Part shown: positions 8,021-16,312 of the stretch, piece by piece
Layout of the letters: the number at the start of each line of letters is the position of its first letter
Position numbering within the stretch: position 1 is the first letter of the stretch
Source of the DNA: CALFXN01 sp937957815
GTDB taxonomy: Bacteria > Synergistota > Synergistia > Synergistales > Aminobacteriaceae
NCBI GenBank assembly: GCA_036788195.1
Contig: DAIQNX010000023.1
Location: forward strand, 1-43,408
DNA: 43,408 nucleotides
Direction: 5' to 3'
The notes under the pieces: generated by a model
The model's database searches: none
The model's input: the letters and a program-made list of their open reading frames with translations, nothing else
Told to the model about the DNA's origin: nothing
Made by a program: the position numbers and the translations under genes

Positions 8021-8143
8021 GGGATTGCGATATTGCTACACTCGAAAGTGGATATTCAAGGAGAAGGGAATCATTTTTGAGAATGCAATCAGTACGAATT
8101 CCTGACGAACGCAAAAAGGTATGTGGTTTCGGAGATCAGAGGT

Positions 8144-9151
8144 TTATCCACTTCCCCTCGGACGGAGAATGTGTGCTTGGGCGTCGTACGACCAGATCCG
8201 TCCCGGGGAATCGGACTCGTGTTTACAGGAAAGGGACAGAAGAAAATTTTCTGCGGTCGAGAAGCCAGGATGCATTTCGTTCAAATTCGATACTGTATCG
8301 ACGTCTTCGGAAATTCGTTTTTTCAACTCCGCCGGGGTTGCAAAGCGAACAGACTCCCTGAGAAAAACGAGAGGCAGTATACACATATTTTTCTCATAAA
8401 AGTCCGATTCGCCATCGAGGATATGAGCCTCGATTCTGCGCTCGGCGACATCGCCGAATGTGGGATTTTCGCCGATGCTCAGCGCGCAACGCATGATCTT
8501 CCGCTCTCCGCGAATGACGGCTAATGCTGCATAGACGCCCTCCGGTGGAAGTATTTTCCAAATGGGGACAGCTATATTCGCTGTCGGAAAACCGAGTGCC
8601 CTTCCTCTCCCATTACCATGGACGACTCTTCCGGAAAGAAAGTAATGATGACCGAGCCACTCTCTGGCTTCTTCGAGATAGCCGCATTGAATAAGTCGCC
8701 TTATTGCGGAGCTGCTGATGACCCGATTCCCGATCTTTATGCGGGGAAGCGAACGAAAGATAAGTCTCGCACGGTCACAGGCTGCCCGAATTGCGTTCGT
8801 ATCCCCTGTTCGCCCTGCACCGAAACGAAAATTATCTCCCACAACGATACCCGAAAGAGATGGAATCGAAAAAAGAAGTTCCAGAAAAGGAATGTGTCCA
8901 ACCGTTGCTAATGAGAGGTCAAATAAAATACGAATAACCTTCGGTATCCCAAGATACGATTCCAAAACGTGCTTTTCTTCTTCCGAGAAAATAAGACGGG
9001 ATGCGGCTGGAAATAAAACCTGTCCTGGATGCGGGGAAAACGTAACCACGCCCCACGTGTCGCTTTTCACAGAAGAGAGCGAGGAAGCCGCCTTAAAGAG
9101 ACTCTGATGTCCCAGATGAAATCCGTCGAAAGCTCCAAGTGCGACGATCAT
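8144..9151 (-). CDS. ribF: Bifunctional riboflavin kinase / FAD synthetase
   Basis: Converts riboflavin to FMN and FMN to FAD. The N-terminal adenylyltransferase domain begins at once with MIVALGAFDGFHLGHQ (nucleotide-binding GxFDGxHxGH). The C-terminal kinase domain has the GNGRGRALGFPTANI signature. The start at 9151 overlaps the truB stop as ATGA and follows AAGGGGA. The kinase domain should finish around LKKRISEDV; about 45 further residues of unusual composition follow to the stop at 8144. This extension may be lineage-specific or the result of a lost stop codon. It is the last gene of the rimP operon and lies apart from the ribDE-ribBA-ribH cluster. Confidence 0.93.
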   Translation of the reverse strand: MIVALGAFDGFHLGHQSLFKAASSLSSVKSDTWGVVTFSPHPGQVLFPAASRLIFSEEEKHVLESYLGIPKVIRILFDLSLATVGHIPFLELLFSIPSLSGIVVGDNFRFGAGRTGDTNAIRAACDRARLIFRSLPRIKIGNRVISSSAIRRLIQCGYLEEAREWLGHHYFLSGRVVHGNGRGRALGFPTANIAVPIWKILPPEGVYAALAVIRGERKIMRCALSIGENPTFGDVAERRIEAHILDGESDFYEKNMCILPLVFLRESVRFATPAELKKRISEDVDTVSNLNEMHPGFSTAENFLLSLSCKHESDSPGRIWSYDAQAHILRPRGSG

Positions 9152-10077
9152 GTGTTTCCCCTTGCGGAAATCAGGATATTCCTTTGTGGTATCGCGAAGA
9201 GAGTCGAACCGAAAAGGCGTGTTTTGCAGAACGCGACATGGTTTTCGTGCACAACGAGTATTCCGCTGTGTGAAGGAATGGCGCCGTATCGTAGAGGGGT
9301 AATGCGAGACAGCGCGATCCCCTTCCCGTGAAGAAGGGCTTCCGACTGTTCGGCAGACATGCCGTACCACGTATAGTGGTCGAGCACGACATCGACAGGG
9401 AGAAGACGCGCTCGGACATCGTTTTCCGAGAAGGAGAGAAAGTCATCCTGGCCGACGGCGCTCTCGACTCGCAGGGAACCGGTTGACATCCGGCGCAGTC
9501 TGTGGACATGACCTCCGCACCCCAAAGCGTTGCCCATATCCCTGACAATGCTTCGGACGTATGTCCCACGGCTGCAGACAATCGTAAAGTCGACGCAAGC
9601 ATCGTCGTCGAGCTGCGTTCGGCGTGACAAATTCCTCACGAAAACGGGACGGGGTTTGGTTTTCGGGATTTCACCCGAACGGGCGAGTTTATGCGCGGCA
9701 ATTCCGTTGATCTTCACTGCCGAAATGTCGGGAGGGGTCTGCAGCCTCCAGCCCAAAAAAGACAAACATAACGTATCGATCCGGGATTCGGAAAGAACTG
9801 AAGCATCGCCTGAAGATATTTCTTTCCCGCTTGCGTCATCCGTATCGGTGGATGTCCCAAAAAGGGCCGAAACAAAATACGTTTTCGGAAGGTTCATAAC
9901 CATGTCGGCCCATAACGTCGCTTTGCCGATCAGAAGGATCAGAAGTCCTTCCGCAGAGGAATCGAGTGTTCCCGCGTGTCCTACCTTTGTCCGTTTTCCG
10001 AGAACATGTCTGAGATGCTGCACGCAGGATGTGCTTCTCGCATCCCGAGCCTTATCGAGAAGCAGAAAGCCGTCCAT
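9148..10077 (-). CDS. truB: tRNA pseudouridine-55 synthase TruB
   Basis: Makes pseudouridine 55 in the tRNA T-loop. The N-terminal catalytic motif KVGHAGTLDSSAEG places the nucleophilic Asp at residue 39. Later elements such as CSRGTYVRSIVRDMGNALG also match the family. Length of 309 residues is normal and includes the C-terminal PUA-like part. It overlaps nrnA by 26 bases and ribF by 4 bases, the usual rbfA-truB-ribF neighbourhood. Confidence 0.96.
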   Translation of the reverse strand: MDGFLLLDKARDARSTSCVQHLRHVLGKRTKVGHAGTLDSSAEGLLILLIGKATLWADMVMNLPKTYFVSALFGTSTDTDDASGKEISSGDASVLSESRIDTLCLSFLGWRLQTPPDISAVKINGIAAHKLARSGEIPKTKPRPVFVRNLSRRTQLDDDACVDFTIVCSRGTYVRSIVRDMGNALGCGGHVHRLRRMSTGSLRVESAVGQDDFLSFSENDVRARLLPVDVVLDHYTWYGMSAEQSEALLHGKGIALSRITPLRYGAIPSHSGILVVHENHVAFCKTRLFGSTLFAIPQRNILISARGNT

Positions 10078-11032
10078 TGTCTCCGATTACGGAAAAAAGA
10101 AGCCTTTCGGCGGATTCAAGCGTTCCCGGCAGCGTACATCCGGCAGCCTGTGGGTGACCGCCGCCGCCGAAGCGATGCGCTATATCCGCTGCCGAGACGC
10201 TTCCTTCAGAACGAATGCTGGCCCGTACCCCGGAGTCTTCTTCGATGAGAAGTATGGCCAGACCGATGCCCCGAAGAAGAAGAAGCTGATTCACGAGATT
10301 CTCGGTTTCCGAACGGTCGGCCCCCGATTCGCGAAAATCGCTGCCGACAAGCCATGTCACTGCTGTGGATTCTCTGACGAAAATTCTCGAGAGAGCGATC
10401 CCCCAGAGACGAAGGCCGGAAAGAGTCCTGTTGGCACTGAGCGCGCGATGGACATCCGATGGAATGATCCCCTTTTCGAGTATCCGCGATACGGCAACAT
10501 GCGTCCTTGGCGTGGTGCATGAAAAGGAAAACGATCCGCTGTCCGTCGCGATCCCCGCATATAACGCGAGCGCGGCGTCGCGTGTGATATCGAACCCGCT
10601 TTCGGAGCTGAGGAGAAACCAGAGAACTTCCGCTGTGGAAGATGCTGAAGGATCCACGTGGTACACATCGCCGAAACATGGGTTATCGTAGTGATGATCG
10701 ATATTCAGGAGAAACGGAGCGTTGAGAAGATCATCGACGCTCCTGTCTGCGGTACTCGTATCAAGTGAAACGACAACATCGGTCGAGGAAGGGGAAAACT
10801 CTCCGAGAGAATCGATCCGGCGGTACGCGTCGGAATGCGGGATGAAAGAGTAAACGTCAGGAAAGGCATCGCGTCCTCCCCAGACGCATTCTTTCCCCAT
10901 ATTCCGTCCGATGCTGAAGAGTGCGGCAGCGGAACCGATGGTATCACCATCCGGTTTCACGTGAGAAAGAAGTATCCACCGCTTTCCCAGATGAAGGTGG
11001 GAAACGGCGTCCCCATTAGTCTTTATCGCCAT
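10052..11032 (-). CDS. nrnA: DHH-family phosphoesterase, NrnA-like oligoribonuclease
   Basis: DHH/DHHA1 protein of the NrnA type, which degrades short RNA oligomers (nanoRNA) and often pAp. Motif I is HVKPDGDTIGS near residue 24. The DHH triad is in NIDHHYDN near 112. The C-terminal DHHA1 glycine-rich motif is GGGHPQAAGC. The ATG at 11032 is preceded by GGGGA eight bases away; a TTG one codon earlier is an alternative. The gene overlaps the rbfA end by 17 bases. NrnA between rbfA and truB is a common bacterial order. Confidence 0.92.
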   Translation of the reverse strand: MAIKTNGDAVSHLHLGKRWILLSHVKPDGDTIGSAAALFSIGRNMGKECVWGGRDAFPDVYSFIPHSDAYRRIDSLGEFSPSSTDVVVSLDTSTADRSVDDLLNAPFLLNIDHHYDNPCFGDVYHVDPSASSTAEVLWFLLSSESGFDITRDAALALYAGIATDSGSFSFSCTTPRTHVAVSRILEKGIIPSDVHRALSANRTLSGLRLWGIALSRIFVRESTAVTWLVGSDFRESGADRSETENLVNQLLLLRGIGLAILLIEEDSGVRASIRSEGSVSAADIAHRFGGGGHPQAAGCTLPGTLESAERLLFSVIGDNGRLSASR

Positions 11033-11465
11033 CAAGATCTTCCCCGTCCTCGTCCGATTCGTCCCCGTTCAAGTCGAGCTCTTCGTCATCTTCGTCGTCG
11101 TTTTCGACGTTTTCTGAACCGGAATGAGGAGAAATCACCGTATCAAGAAGGCTATCGATATGGCGTCCGTAGTCCTCCGAAGTATCGGGGAAAAATGAAA
11201 GTTCCGGAATCAACCGCAAAGGGAGGCTGTGGGCGAGAAAGCTCCGCAGAAGTCCGGCGATTTCACGCAAAGCCTTATGGACGTCATCCCGGGATTTCGG
11301 ATCGATGGTCGTGAAGTACACTTTCGCATAGCGTAAATCCCGGGAACAATCGACACCGGTTATAATCGCATTCTTCGCGAAATCGTTACGGACTTTCGTC
11401 TCAAGGAACGACGAGAGATCTCTCTGTATCTGCTTATTGATCCTCTGTATGCGAAAAGTGGTCAT
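11016..11465 (-). CDS. rbfA: Ribosome-binding factor A with acidic tail
   Basis: 30S maturation factor with the KH-like RbfA fold, about residues 1-112 (start MTTFRIQRINKQIQRDLSSF, later YAKVYFTT). The ATG at 11465 follows AGAGGTGGAG, and ylxP upstream overlaps it by 32 bases. The 149-residue product carries a C-terminal tail of roughly 35 residues made almost entirely of Asp, Glu, Asn and Gly, coded right up to the stop and overlapping the nrnA start. Typical RbfA is about 120 residues, so the tail is extra. Confidence 0.93.
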   Translation of the reverse strand: MTTFRIQRINKQIQRDLSSFLETKVRNDFAKNAIITGVDCSRDLRYAKVYFTTIDPKSRDDVHKALREIAGLLRSFLAHSLPLRLIPELSFFPDTSEDYGRHIDSLLDTVISPHSGSENVENDDEDDEELDLNGDESDEDGEDLDGDKD

Positions 11466-11787
11466 ATCGCTCCACCTCTTGGTTATATTCCAGAATGTCG
11501 AACTCACCGGCATTCTGCATCGACTCCACAAAACCGCGGACCGCATCCAGACGTTCGACGGCCATGTACGACGAAGGGGCGACTGAAGAAAAGCCGAGAA
11601 AAGCACGATTCAAGATGCCGTCAGGGCCGAGATCGATGGCGGAAACATCCCATCGGGCGCGAACACGATCAAGTATCGACTTTACGACACTTCGTCGGTC
11701 TTTGACGCTCCTGCTCCAGGAAATCTCAACAGATAACAGAAGAATCCCTACGAAAACGTCGGGAAAGAAGACCGATCTCCGGTCCAT
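11434..11787 (-). CDS. ylxP: YlxP family protein (DUF503)
   Basis: 117-residue protein of the DUF503/YlxP family, found between infB and rbfA in many bacteria and thought to act with ribosome assembly factors, though its function is not settled. Recognisable elements are FVGILLLSVEI and SVKDRRSVVKSILDRVRARW, the conserved charged helix. The ATG at 11787 overlaps the infB stop as TGATG and has no strong SD, so it is probably translationally coupled. Confidence 0.9.
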   Translation of the reverse strand: MDRRSVFFPDVFVGILLLSVEISWSRSVKDRRSVVKSILDRVRARWDVSAIDLGPDGILNRAFLGFSSVAPSSYMAVERLDAVRGFVESMQNAGEFDILEYNQEVERYDHFSHTEDQ

Positions 11788-13772
11788 CAGCTGTCGAGAT
11801 GGCGTTTCTCTTCCACGACCTCGAAAACTTCGATGATGTCCTTCTCCTGGATATCCTGAAAACTGCCCAGATTGATACCACACTCGTACCCTGCAGCAAC
11901 TTCCCGTGCCTCATCTTTGAAACGACGAAGATTTGCCAGTGTTCCGTTCCAGATGACAACGCCACCCCGGATCAACCTTACAGAAGCGTTTCTTCGAACG
12001 ATTCCCTCGGTAACGTAACATCCGGCAATCTTTCCGGCCTTTGGAACTTTGAAGATCTCCCGTATCTCAGCCTGCCCGAGAATGTGTTCCCGCTTGATCG
12101 GCGTCAGGAGCCCCTCGAGCGCGGCCTTCACGTCATCGATGACGTCATAGATGATGTCGTAAAGACGAATCTGTACTCCTTCGTCGTCCGCGATCTTTTT
12201 CGCGTTCGCGTCGGGCCGGACATTGAACCCGATGATGATCGCCTTGGAGGCAGACGCCAGCATAACATCGGATTCGGCTATACGGCCAACGCCCTTATGA
12301 AGAATAGTTATTCCGACCTCTTCGTTGCCGATCTTTTCGAGTGCGTCGCACAGCGCCTCGGCGGATCCCTGAACGTCACACTTGACGAGAAGATTCAGAT
12401 GCGGTTTCTCGTCGCTGGAAAGCTGCGAATAGAGCTCTTCGAGGGTGATCTTTCGCGCGGATGAAACTGCCCCGTCTCTGCGGATCTGTTCCTTTTGGGA
12501 GAGAATGTCCCGTGCCTCCCGTTCCGATTCCACCTGACGGAAGATTTCACCGGGCTGAGGGACTCCGGTCAGACCCAGGATCTCTACCGGAGTACTCGGT
12601 CCTGCATTGCAGATCGCCTTCCCCTTTGAATCGATCATCGCACGGATCTTTCCCCAGCATGTGTCGAAAATAACAACATCGCCGCGACAGAGCGTTCCCT
12701 GTTGAACGATGACTGTTGCAACGGGCCCCTTCCCCTTGTCGAGCTCCGCTTCAATGACGACGCCTTCCGCCGTTACTGTCGGATCAGCCTTCAATTCTTC
12801 CATTTCGGCGACAAGGAGAATCATCTCGAGAAGATGAGGAACTCCCTGTCCGGACTTCGCAGAGACTTCAACCGTCACCGTCTGTCCGCCCCACTCCTCC
12901 GGCATCAGACCGAGGTCTGAAAGTTGTTGCTTCACGCGGTCCGGCTTTGCGTCCGGTTTGTCTATCTTGTTCACCGCGACGATGATGGGAACTCCGGCAG
13001 CCTTCGCGTGGTTGATCGCTTCGCGGGTCTGCGGCATGACGCCGTCGTCCGCGGCGACAACGAGAATGGCGATATCGGTCGCGCGCGCGCCGCGAGCTCT
13101 CATAGCGGTAAATGCCTCATGCCCCGGAGTGTCGAGGAAAACGATGTCCCGCCCTTCGTGGACGACTGTCGATGCACCGATATGCTGCGTAATTCCTCCG
13201 GCCTCCTGGGCCGTGATATTCGTATTTCTGATGCAGTCCAGCAGCGTCGTTTTTCCATGATCGACGTGCCCCATGACGGTGACGATCGGCGGACGTGGGA
13301 CCAGATGTTCGCCGCGGTAAACGGTCCTCTTTATCGGAACGCAAACGGGTTCTTCGTCACCCTCGCCATCTGCGGATTCTTCGGAGACGACGATTTCAAC
13401 GTCATGAGCCTTTTTGAAGACGTCAACTATCGACTGATCGAGTTTCGCGTCGGCCGATACGAGTATGCCCGAATCGAGAAGCGTTTTGACGCCTTCTTCC
13501 GGGGTCATTCCCATCAACTCGCACAGATCCCGGACAGTCGCTTTCCCTGGGAGCCTGACGATCGGTTTCTCCTCTCCAGAATCACGAACGCTTTCCAGCA
13601 AGGGGGAAGGTATCCGCGTACCAAGCGAATCTTCGATGATCTGGGCCACATCGGTATCGATGGAACTCATATGCGTCTTGACGTCGACTCCCAATTCTAC
13701 CAGTATTGTCATTAACTCCTTGTTCGTTTTTCCAAGCATCTTCGCCAGTTCATAGACTCGTATCTTGCTCAA
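11787..13772 (-). CDS. infB: Translation initiation factor IF-2
   Basis: GTPase that places initiator tRNA on the 30S subunit. 661 residues, a short form without a long repetitive N-terminus. An IF2_N domain starts at residue 2 (KIRVYELAKMLGK) and a second one lies around 75-105. The G-domain P-loop GHVDHGKT is at 168-175, followed by DTPGHEAF and NKIDKP. Domains II to IV follow. The start is a TTG at 13772 with AAGGGGG seven bases upstream, and it overlaps ylxQ by 23 bases. Confidence 0.97.
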   Translation of the reverse strand: MSKIRVYELAKMLGKTNKELMTILVELGVDVKTHMSSIDTDVAQIIEDSLGTRIPSPLLESVRDSGEEKPIVRLPGKATVRDLCELMGMTPEEGVKTLLDSGILVSADAKLDQSIVDVFKKAHDVEIVVSEESADGEGDEEPVCVPIKRTVYRGEHLVPRPPIVTVMGHVDHGKTTLLDCIRNTNITAQEAGGITQHIGASTVVHEGRDIVFLDTPGHEAFTAMRARGARATDIAILVVAADDGVMPQTREAINHAKAAGVPIIVAVNKIDKPDAKPDRVKQQLSDLGLMPEEWGGQTVTVEVSAKSGQGVPHLLEMILLVAEMEELKADPTVTAEGVVIEAELDKGKGPVATVIVQQGTLCRGDVVIFDTCWGKIRAMIDSKGKAICNAGPSTPVEILGLTGVPQPGEIFRQVESEREARDILSQKEQIRRDGAVSSARKITLEELYSQLSSDEKPHLNLLVKCDVQGSAEALCDALEKIGNEEVGITILHKGVGRIAESDVMLASASKAIIIGFNVRPDANAKKIADDEGVQIRLYDIIYDVIDDVKAALEGLLTPIKREHILGQAEIREIFKVPKAGKIAGCYVTEGIVRRNASVRLIRGGVVIWNGTLANLRRFKDEAREVAAGYECGINLGSFQDIQEKDIIEVFEVVEEKRHLDS

Positions 13773-14094
13773 ATTGAATTCCCCCTTCCGGCAGGAGACG
13801 CATCAGGCTCCGTGCGAATCCTCCGTGCATAGGAACAGCGACGACATGCGTGTTCCGAGTTCCGATCGATGTTGACAGAGCGATGCGGTCGATTCCATTC
13901 AGCACTCGGAAAACACTCTCTCTGTATTCGGATGAATCAGAGACCAGGGCGCCGGCTTCCATCGCACAGTCTTCTGGAAACAGGACAAGAGCCCGCTTTC
14001 CCGAAAGCAGATATGATTTTACACCATCTTTTCCAATCACAAGAACATGTGCCCGTCGAGCAAGGCCCAAAAGGGACAGAACGGCCGAATTCAT
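13750..14094 (-). CDS. ylxQ: YlxQ, L7Ae-like RNA-binding protein
   Basis: 114-residue protein related to ribosomal L7Ae/L30e, a K-turn RNA binder that lies between ylxR and infB in many bacteria. The N-terminal LGLARRAHVLVIGKDGV matches the family glycine/lysine motif. The ATG at 14094 overlaps the ylxR stop as ATGA and is preceded by GGAGGGAAGGGAGAG. The open frame extends upstream, but that part lies over ylxR in another frame. Confidence 0.87.
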   Translation of the reverse strand: MNSAVLSLLGLARRAHVLVIGKDGVKSYLLSGKRALVLFPEDCAMEAGALVSDSSEYRESVFRVLNGIDRIALSTSIGTRNTHVVAVPMHGGFARSLMRLLPEGGIQFEQDTSL

Positions 14095-14369
14095 CTCTCC
14101 CTTCCCTCCAGAAAGGATAACAGGTCTGCGTAGAAAGACTCCGGAACATGGACGCGCAACGCCTTGGAAAGCGCATTTGCCTTCTTCGCTTCCAGAATGC
14201 AAATCCGGTCCATACATACATACGCTCCGCGTCCGGGGGCCTTCCCCGACGTATCAACCAGGATGTCCCCGTTAGCGGCGCTGCGAACGATCCGAAGCAT
14301 TTCCCGTTTAGTCTTTTCTTTCCTGCATCCAACGCACGTCCTCGGACGGCGTCTCTTCATGTCTTCCAT
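14091..14369 (-). CDS. ylxR: YlxR family nucleic acid-binding protein (DUF448)
   Basis: 92-residue DUF448 protein. The family signature is present: RTCVGCRKEK near 10-19, and GRGAYVC with a nearby CILEAKKANALSKAL near 46-70. These proteins bind RNA or DNA and, in the systems studied, associate with RNase P or transcription of translation genes. It lies between nusA and ylxQ, its usual place. The start at 14369 has only a weak GGTGA upstream; an ATG at 14360 is also possible. Confidence 0.9.
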   Translation of the reverse strand: MEDMKRRRPRTCVGCRKEKTKREMLRIVRSAANGDILVDTSGKAPGRGAYVCMDRICILEAKKANALSKALRVHVPESFYADLLSFLEGRER

Positions 14370-14396
14370 AAATCACCCGAACTGGCGCAACCGGAA

Positions 14397-15482
14397 TCAG
14401 AGGATATCCTGGAAAAGGTCGTGCAATGTCGGCATTCTCTCAGCCTCCAGCGCATTGATGTCGATCTTCCACCCCGTAAGGCGAGCGGCGAGACGGACGT
14501 TCTGCCCGGCCTTGCCGATGGCGAGAGAGAGCTGATCCGGCCTTGCATAAACGGTTACGGCCCTTTCGAGATCCAGATTCGGTTCTATCTTGACGATCTT
14601 CGCCGGAGAGAGAGCATTTCGAATGAACTGGAGCGGGTCGTTGTTCCATACGATGATGTCGATTTTCTCTCCGTACAATTCCTTGCTGATGGATTTTATC
14701 CGGGCGCCGTTATTTCCCACACAGGCTCCTACGGGGTCGACATTCGGGTCGAGGGAGAATACTGCCACCTTTGCCCGAGCCCCGGCTTCACGGACGATTC
14801 CCTTGAGTTCGATGATTCCGTCGAGCAGTTCGGGAACTTCAAGTTCGAGCAGTTTTCTGAGCAATCCGGGGTGCGTGCGGGAAACGACAATTCTGGGACC
14901 TCTCGTTGTCTGGCGGACATCGAGGAGATAGAACTTCATGCGATCCCCCGGATTGTATGTCTCTCCGACAATGCGTTCCTCGCGCGGAAGAATCGCCTCC
15001 GTGCGTTCGTTGAGGCGGATGAGGACCTGATCGTGTTCCGACTTGAAAACGAGTCCGTTGACGAGATCACCGACTCTGTCCGCGAATTCCTCGAAGATGA
15101 TCTGTCGTTCCGCATCCTTCAATCGCTGGATGATGACCTGACGAGCGGTTTGTGCCGCGATACGCCCGAAGTTTTCCGGGTTCTCCTCTATTCTGATAAT
15201 GTCACCAGTATCCACATCGAGGAAGCCAAGCTTTCGGGCGTCGGGAAGCGCGATTTGCGTATCAGGGGTGTCCACGACGTCAACGATCTGCTTGATCTCG
15301 CATAGCGAAACACTTCCGCTTTCGAGATCGATGTGCACCTCGACATCCTGATTGCCACCCTGGTACTTTCTGTATGCCGATACGAGCGCCGCTTCCAGAC
15401 TCGAAGCCACGATCTCCGGCGAGAGCCCCCTCTCCGCCGTAATCTGCTTCAATGCGCGCACGAAATCGCGTCCGAGCTGCAT
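14397..15482 (-). CDS. nusA: Transcription termination/antitermination factor NusA
   Basis: RNA polymerase-binding elongation factor. 361 residues: N-terminal polymerase-binding domain (from residue 4), S1 RNA-binding domain around 130-200, and two KH domains including VGACVGNNGARIKSI and LAIGKAGQNVRLAARLTGW. No C-terminal acidic repeats, as in Gram-positive-type NusA. The ATG at 15482 directly follows the rimP stop with a strong GAGGAGTGAG upstream. Confidence 0.96.
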   Translation of the reverse strand: MQLGRDFVRALKQITAERGLSPEIVASSLEAALVSAYRKYQGGNQDVEVHIDLESGSVSLCEIKQIVDVVDTPDTQIALPDARKLGFLDVDTGDIIRIEENPENFGRIAAQTARQVIIQRLKDAERQIIFEEFADRVGDLVNGLVFKSEHDQVLIRLNERTEAILPREERIVGETYNPGDRMKFYLLDVRQTTRGPRIVVSRTHPGLLRKLLELEVPELLDGIIELKGIVREAGARAKVAVFSLDPNVDPVGACVGNNGARIKSISKELYGEKIDIIVWNNDPLQFIRNALSPAKIVKIEPNLDLERAVTVYARPDQLSLAIGKAGQNVRLAARLTGWKIDINALEAERMPTLHDLFQDIL

Positions 15483-15986
15483 CTACTCACTCCTCCTCAT
15501 AACATGCCCTTTCTCTTCGGGCGTGTTTTTGTACACGATATGTCCGCTCGCGATCAGACTGAAGGGAATCCGAAGTGTCTCACGTGATTCGCTTTCAGCT
15601 ATCGAGACGAAATCCCCTTCTACCGAAAGGATTGTTCCGGTATGCTGCCTTTTGCCTCCAAAGGGTTCCGAAAGGCGGATTTTCACGGTTTTCCCATGGA
15701 AACGGATATAGTCGTCCAGAGAAAAAAGTGGACGCTCAATGCCTGGAGAACTGACTTCAAGAGAGAATTTCTCGAGGAAATCCGGTGCTGCCGCATTCAG
15801 CCTGTCGATAATCGCTCGAGATACGATCTCGCAGTCTTTGACGGAAATTCCGCCGACACTGTCTATAAAAACACGAAGGACCGAATTTTTCCGTTCCGTG
15901 ACGAAACGAGCGAGAACACACTCGTATCCACATTTTTCGACGATTTCTCTTACCATTGCGAGAATATCGCTTTTCTCAGGAATCAA
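15483..15986 (-). CDS. rimP: Ribosome maturation factor RimP
   Basis: 30S assembly factor. Residues match RimP, with EKCGYECVLARFV near the start, and SLEVSSPGIERPLF and FHGKTVKIRL in the middle. I choose the TTG at 15986 because GAGGGG lies nine bases upstream and the protein then has the family length (167 residues). The in-frame ATG at 16052 would place the first codons inside a strong intrinsic terminator hairpin and has no good SD. It is the first gene of the long operon that ends with ribF. Confidence 0.9.
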   Translation of the reverse strand: MIPEKSDILAMVREIVEKCGYECVLARFVTERKNSVLRVFIDSVGGISVKDCEIVSRAIIDRLNAAAPDFLEKFSLEVSSPGIERPLFSLDDYIRFHGKTVKIRLSEPFGGKRQHTGTILSVEGDFVSIAESESRETLRIPFSLIASGHIVYKNTPEEKGHVMRRSE

Positions 15987-16015
15987 CGTTTTCTGCCCCT
16001 CTTTCACACGTCCAT

Positions 16016-16048
16016 AAAAAACGAAGAGTGGGACATCCCCACTCTTCG
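16016..16048 (-). terminator. Intrinsic terminator in the rimP leader, after guaB
   Basis: 11-bp stem CGAAGAGTGGG/CCCACTCTTCG with a 5-base loop, followed on the minus strand by six T residues. It lies downstream of guaB and the 61-residue gene. It also lies between the predicted rimP promoter and the rimP start, so it could act both as terminator and as attenuator. Confidence 0.85.
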
Positions 16049-16076
16049 ACATAGCGCTTCCCGACGTGCTTCAAGT

Positions 16077-16105
16077 AGGATAACATAAAAGCGTGTATCG
16101 GGCAA
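16077..16105 (-). promoter_or_regulatory. Promoter of the rimP-nusA-infB operon
   Basis: -35 TTGCCC (16100-16105), 17-base spacer, -10 TATCCT (16077-16082), with TG one base upstream of the -10 (extended -10). Predicted start is near 16070, about 20 bases before the terminator hairpin. It begins immediately after the stop codon of the 61-residue gene. Confidence 0.5.
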
Positions 16106-16291
16106 CTAGAACGTAAAATCGGAGATGAACTCGCTCCACCAATCTTCGAGCGATGTCTCGAAGTCCCATATGTCGGGAGAAAGGATCATCGTGTCGGCCA
16201 GAGATTCTTCCTCAAGCAACGGAAGATCGAGTATCCCGTTCCAGTAGAGAACGGAATCCATTTTGTTTGAGGAAAAAACCTTCGCTTCCAC
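16106..16291 (-). CDS. Unrecognised acidic, tryptophan-rich small protein
   Basis: 61-residue protein, not recognised. It starts at GTG 16291 with a near-perfect SD (GAGGAGGTG, seven bases upstream), which argues that it is translated. It lies 21 bases after the guaB stop codon and before the terminator at 16016-16048, so it is probably co-transcribed with guaB. It has 14 acidic and only 2 basic residues (both Lys, at 4 and 10) and four Trp (17, 42, 51, 52). There are no Cys and no signal peptide or membrane segment. The C-terminal third, with WDFETSLEDWWSEFISDF, looks like an amphipathic acidic helix. It could bind a basic partner; that is only inference. Confidence 0.75.
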   Translation of the reverse strand: MEAKVFSSNKMDSVLYWNGILDLPLLEEESLADTMILSPDIWDFETSLEDWWSEFISDFTF

Positions 16292-16312
16292 GATCCTGCA
16301 CCTCCTCGAGGT

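Noticed and set aside
12924..13715. 263-codon open frame on the + strand opposite infB
   Set aside because: Antisense shadow of IF-2 coding sequence with no recognisable family or ribosome binding site.
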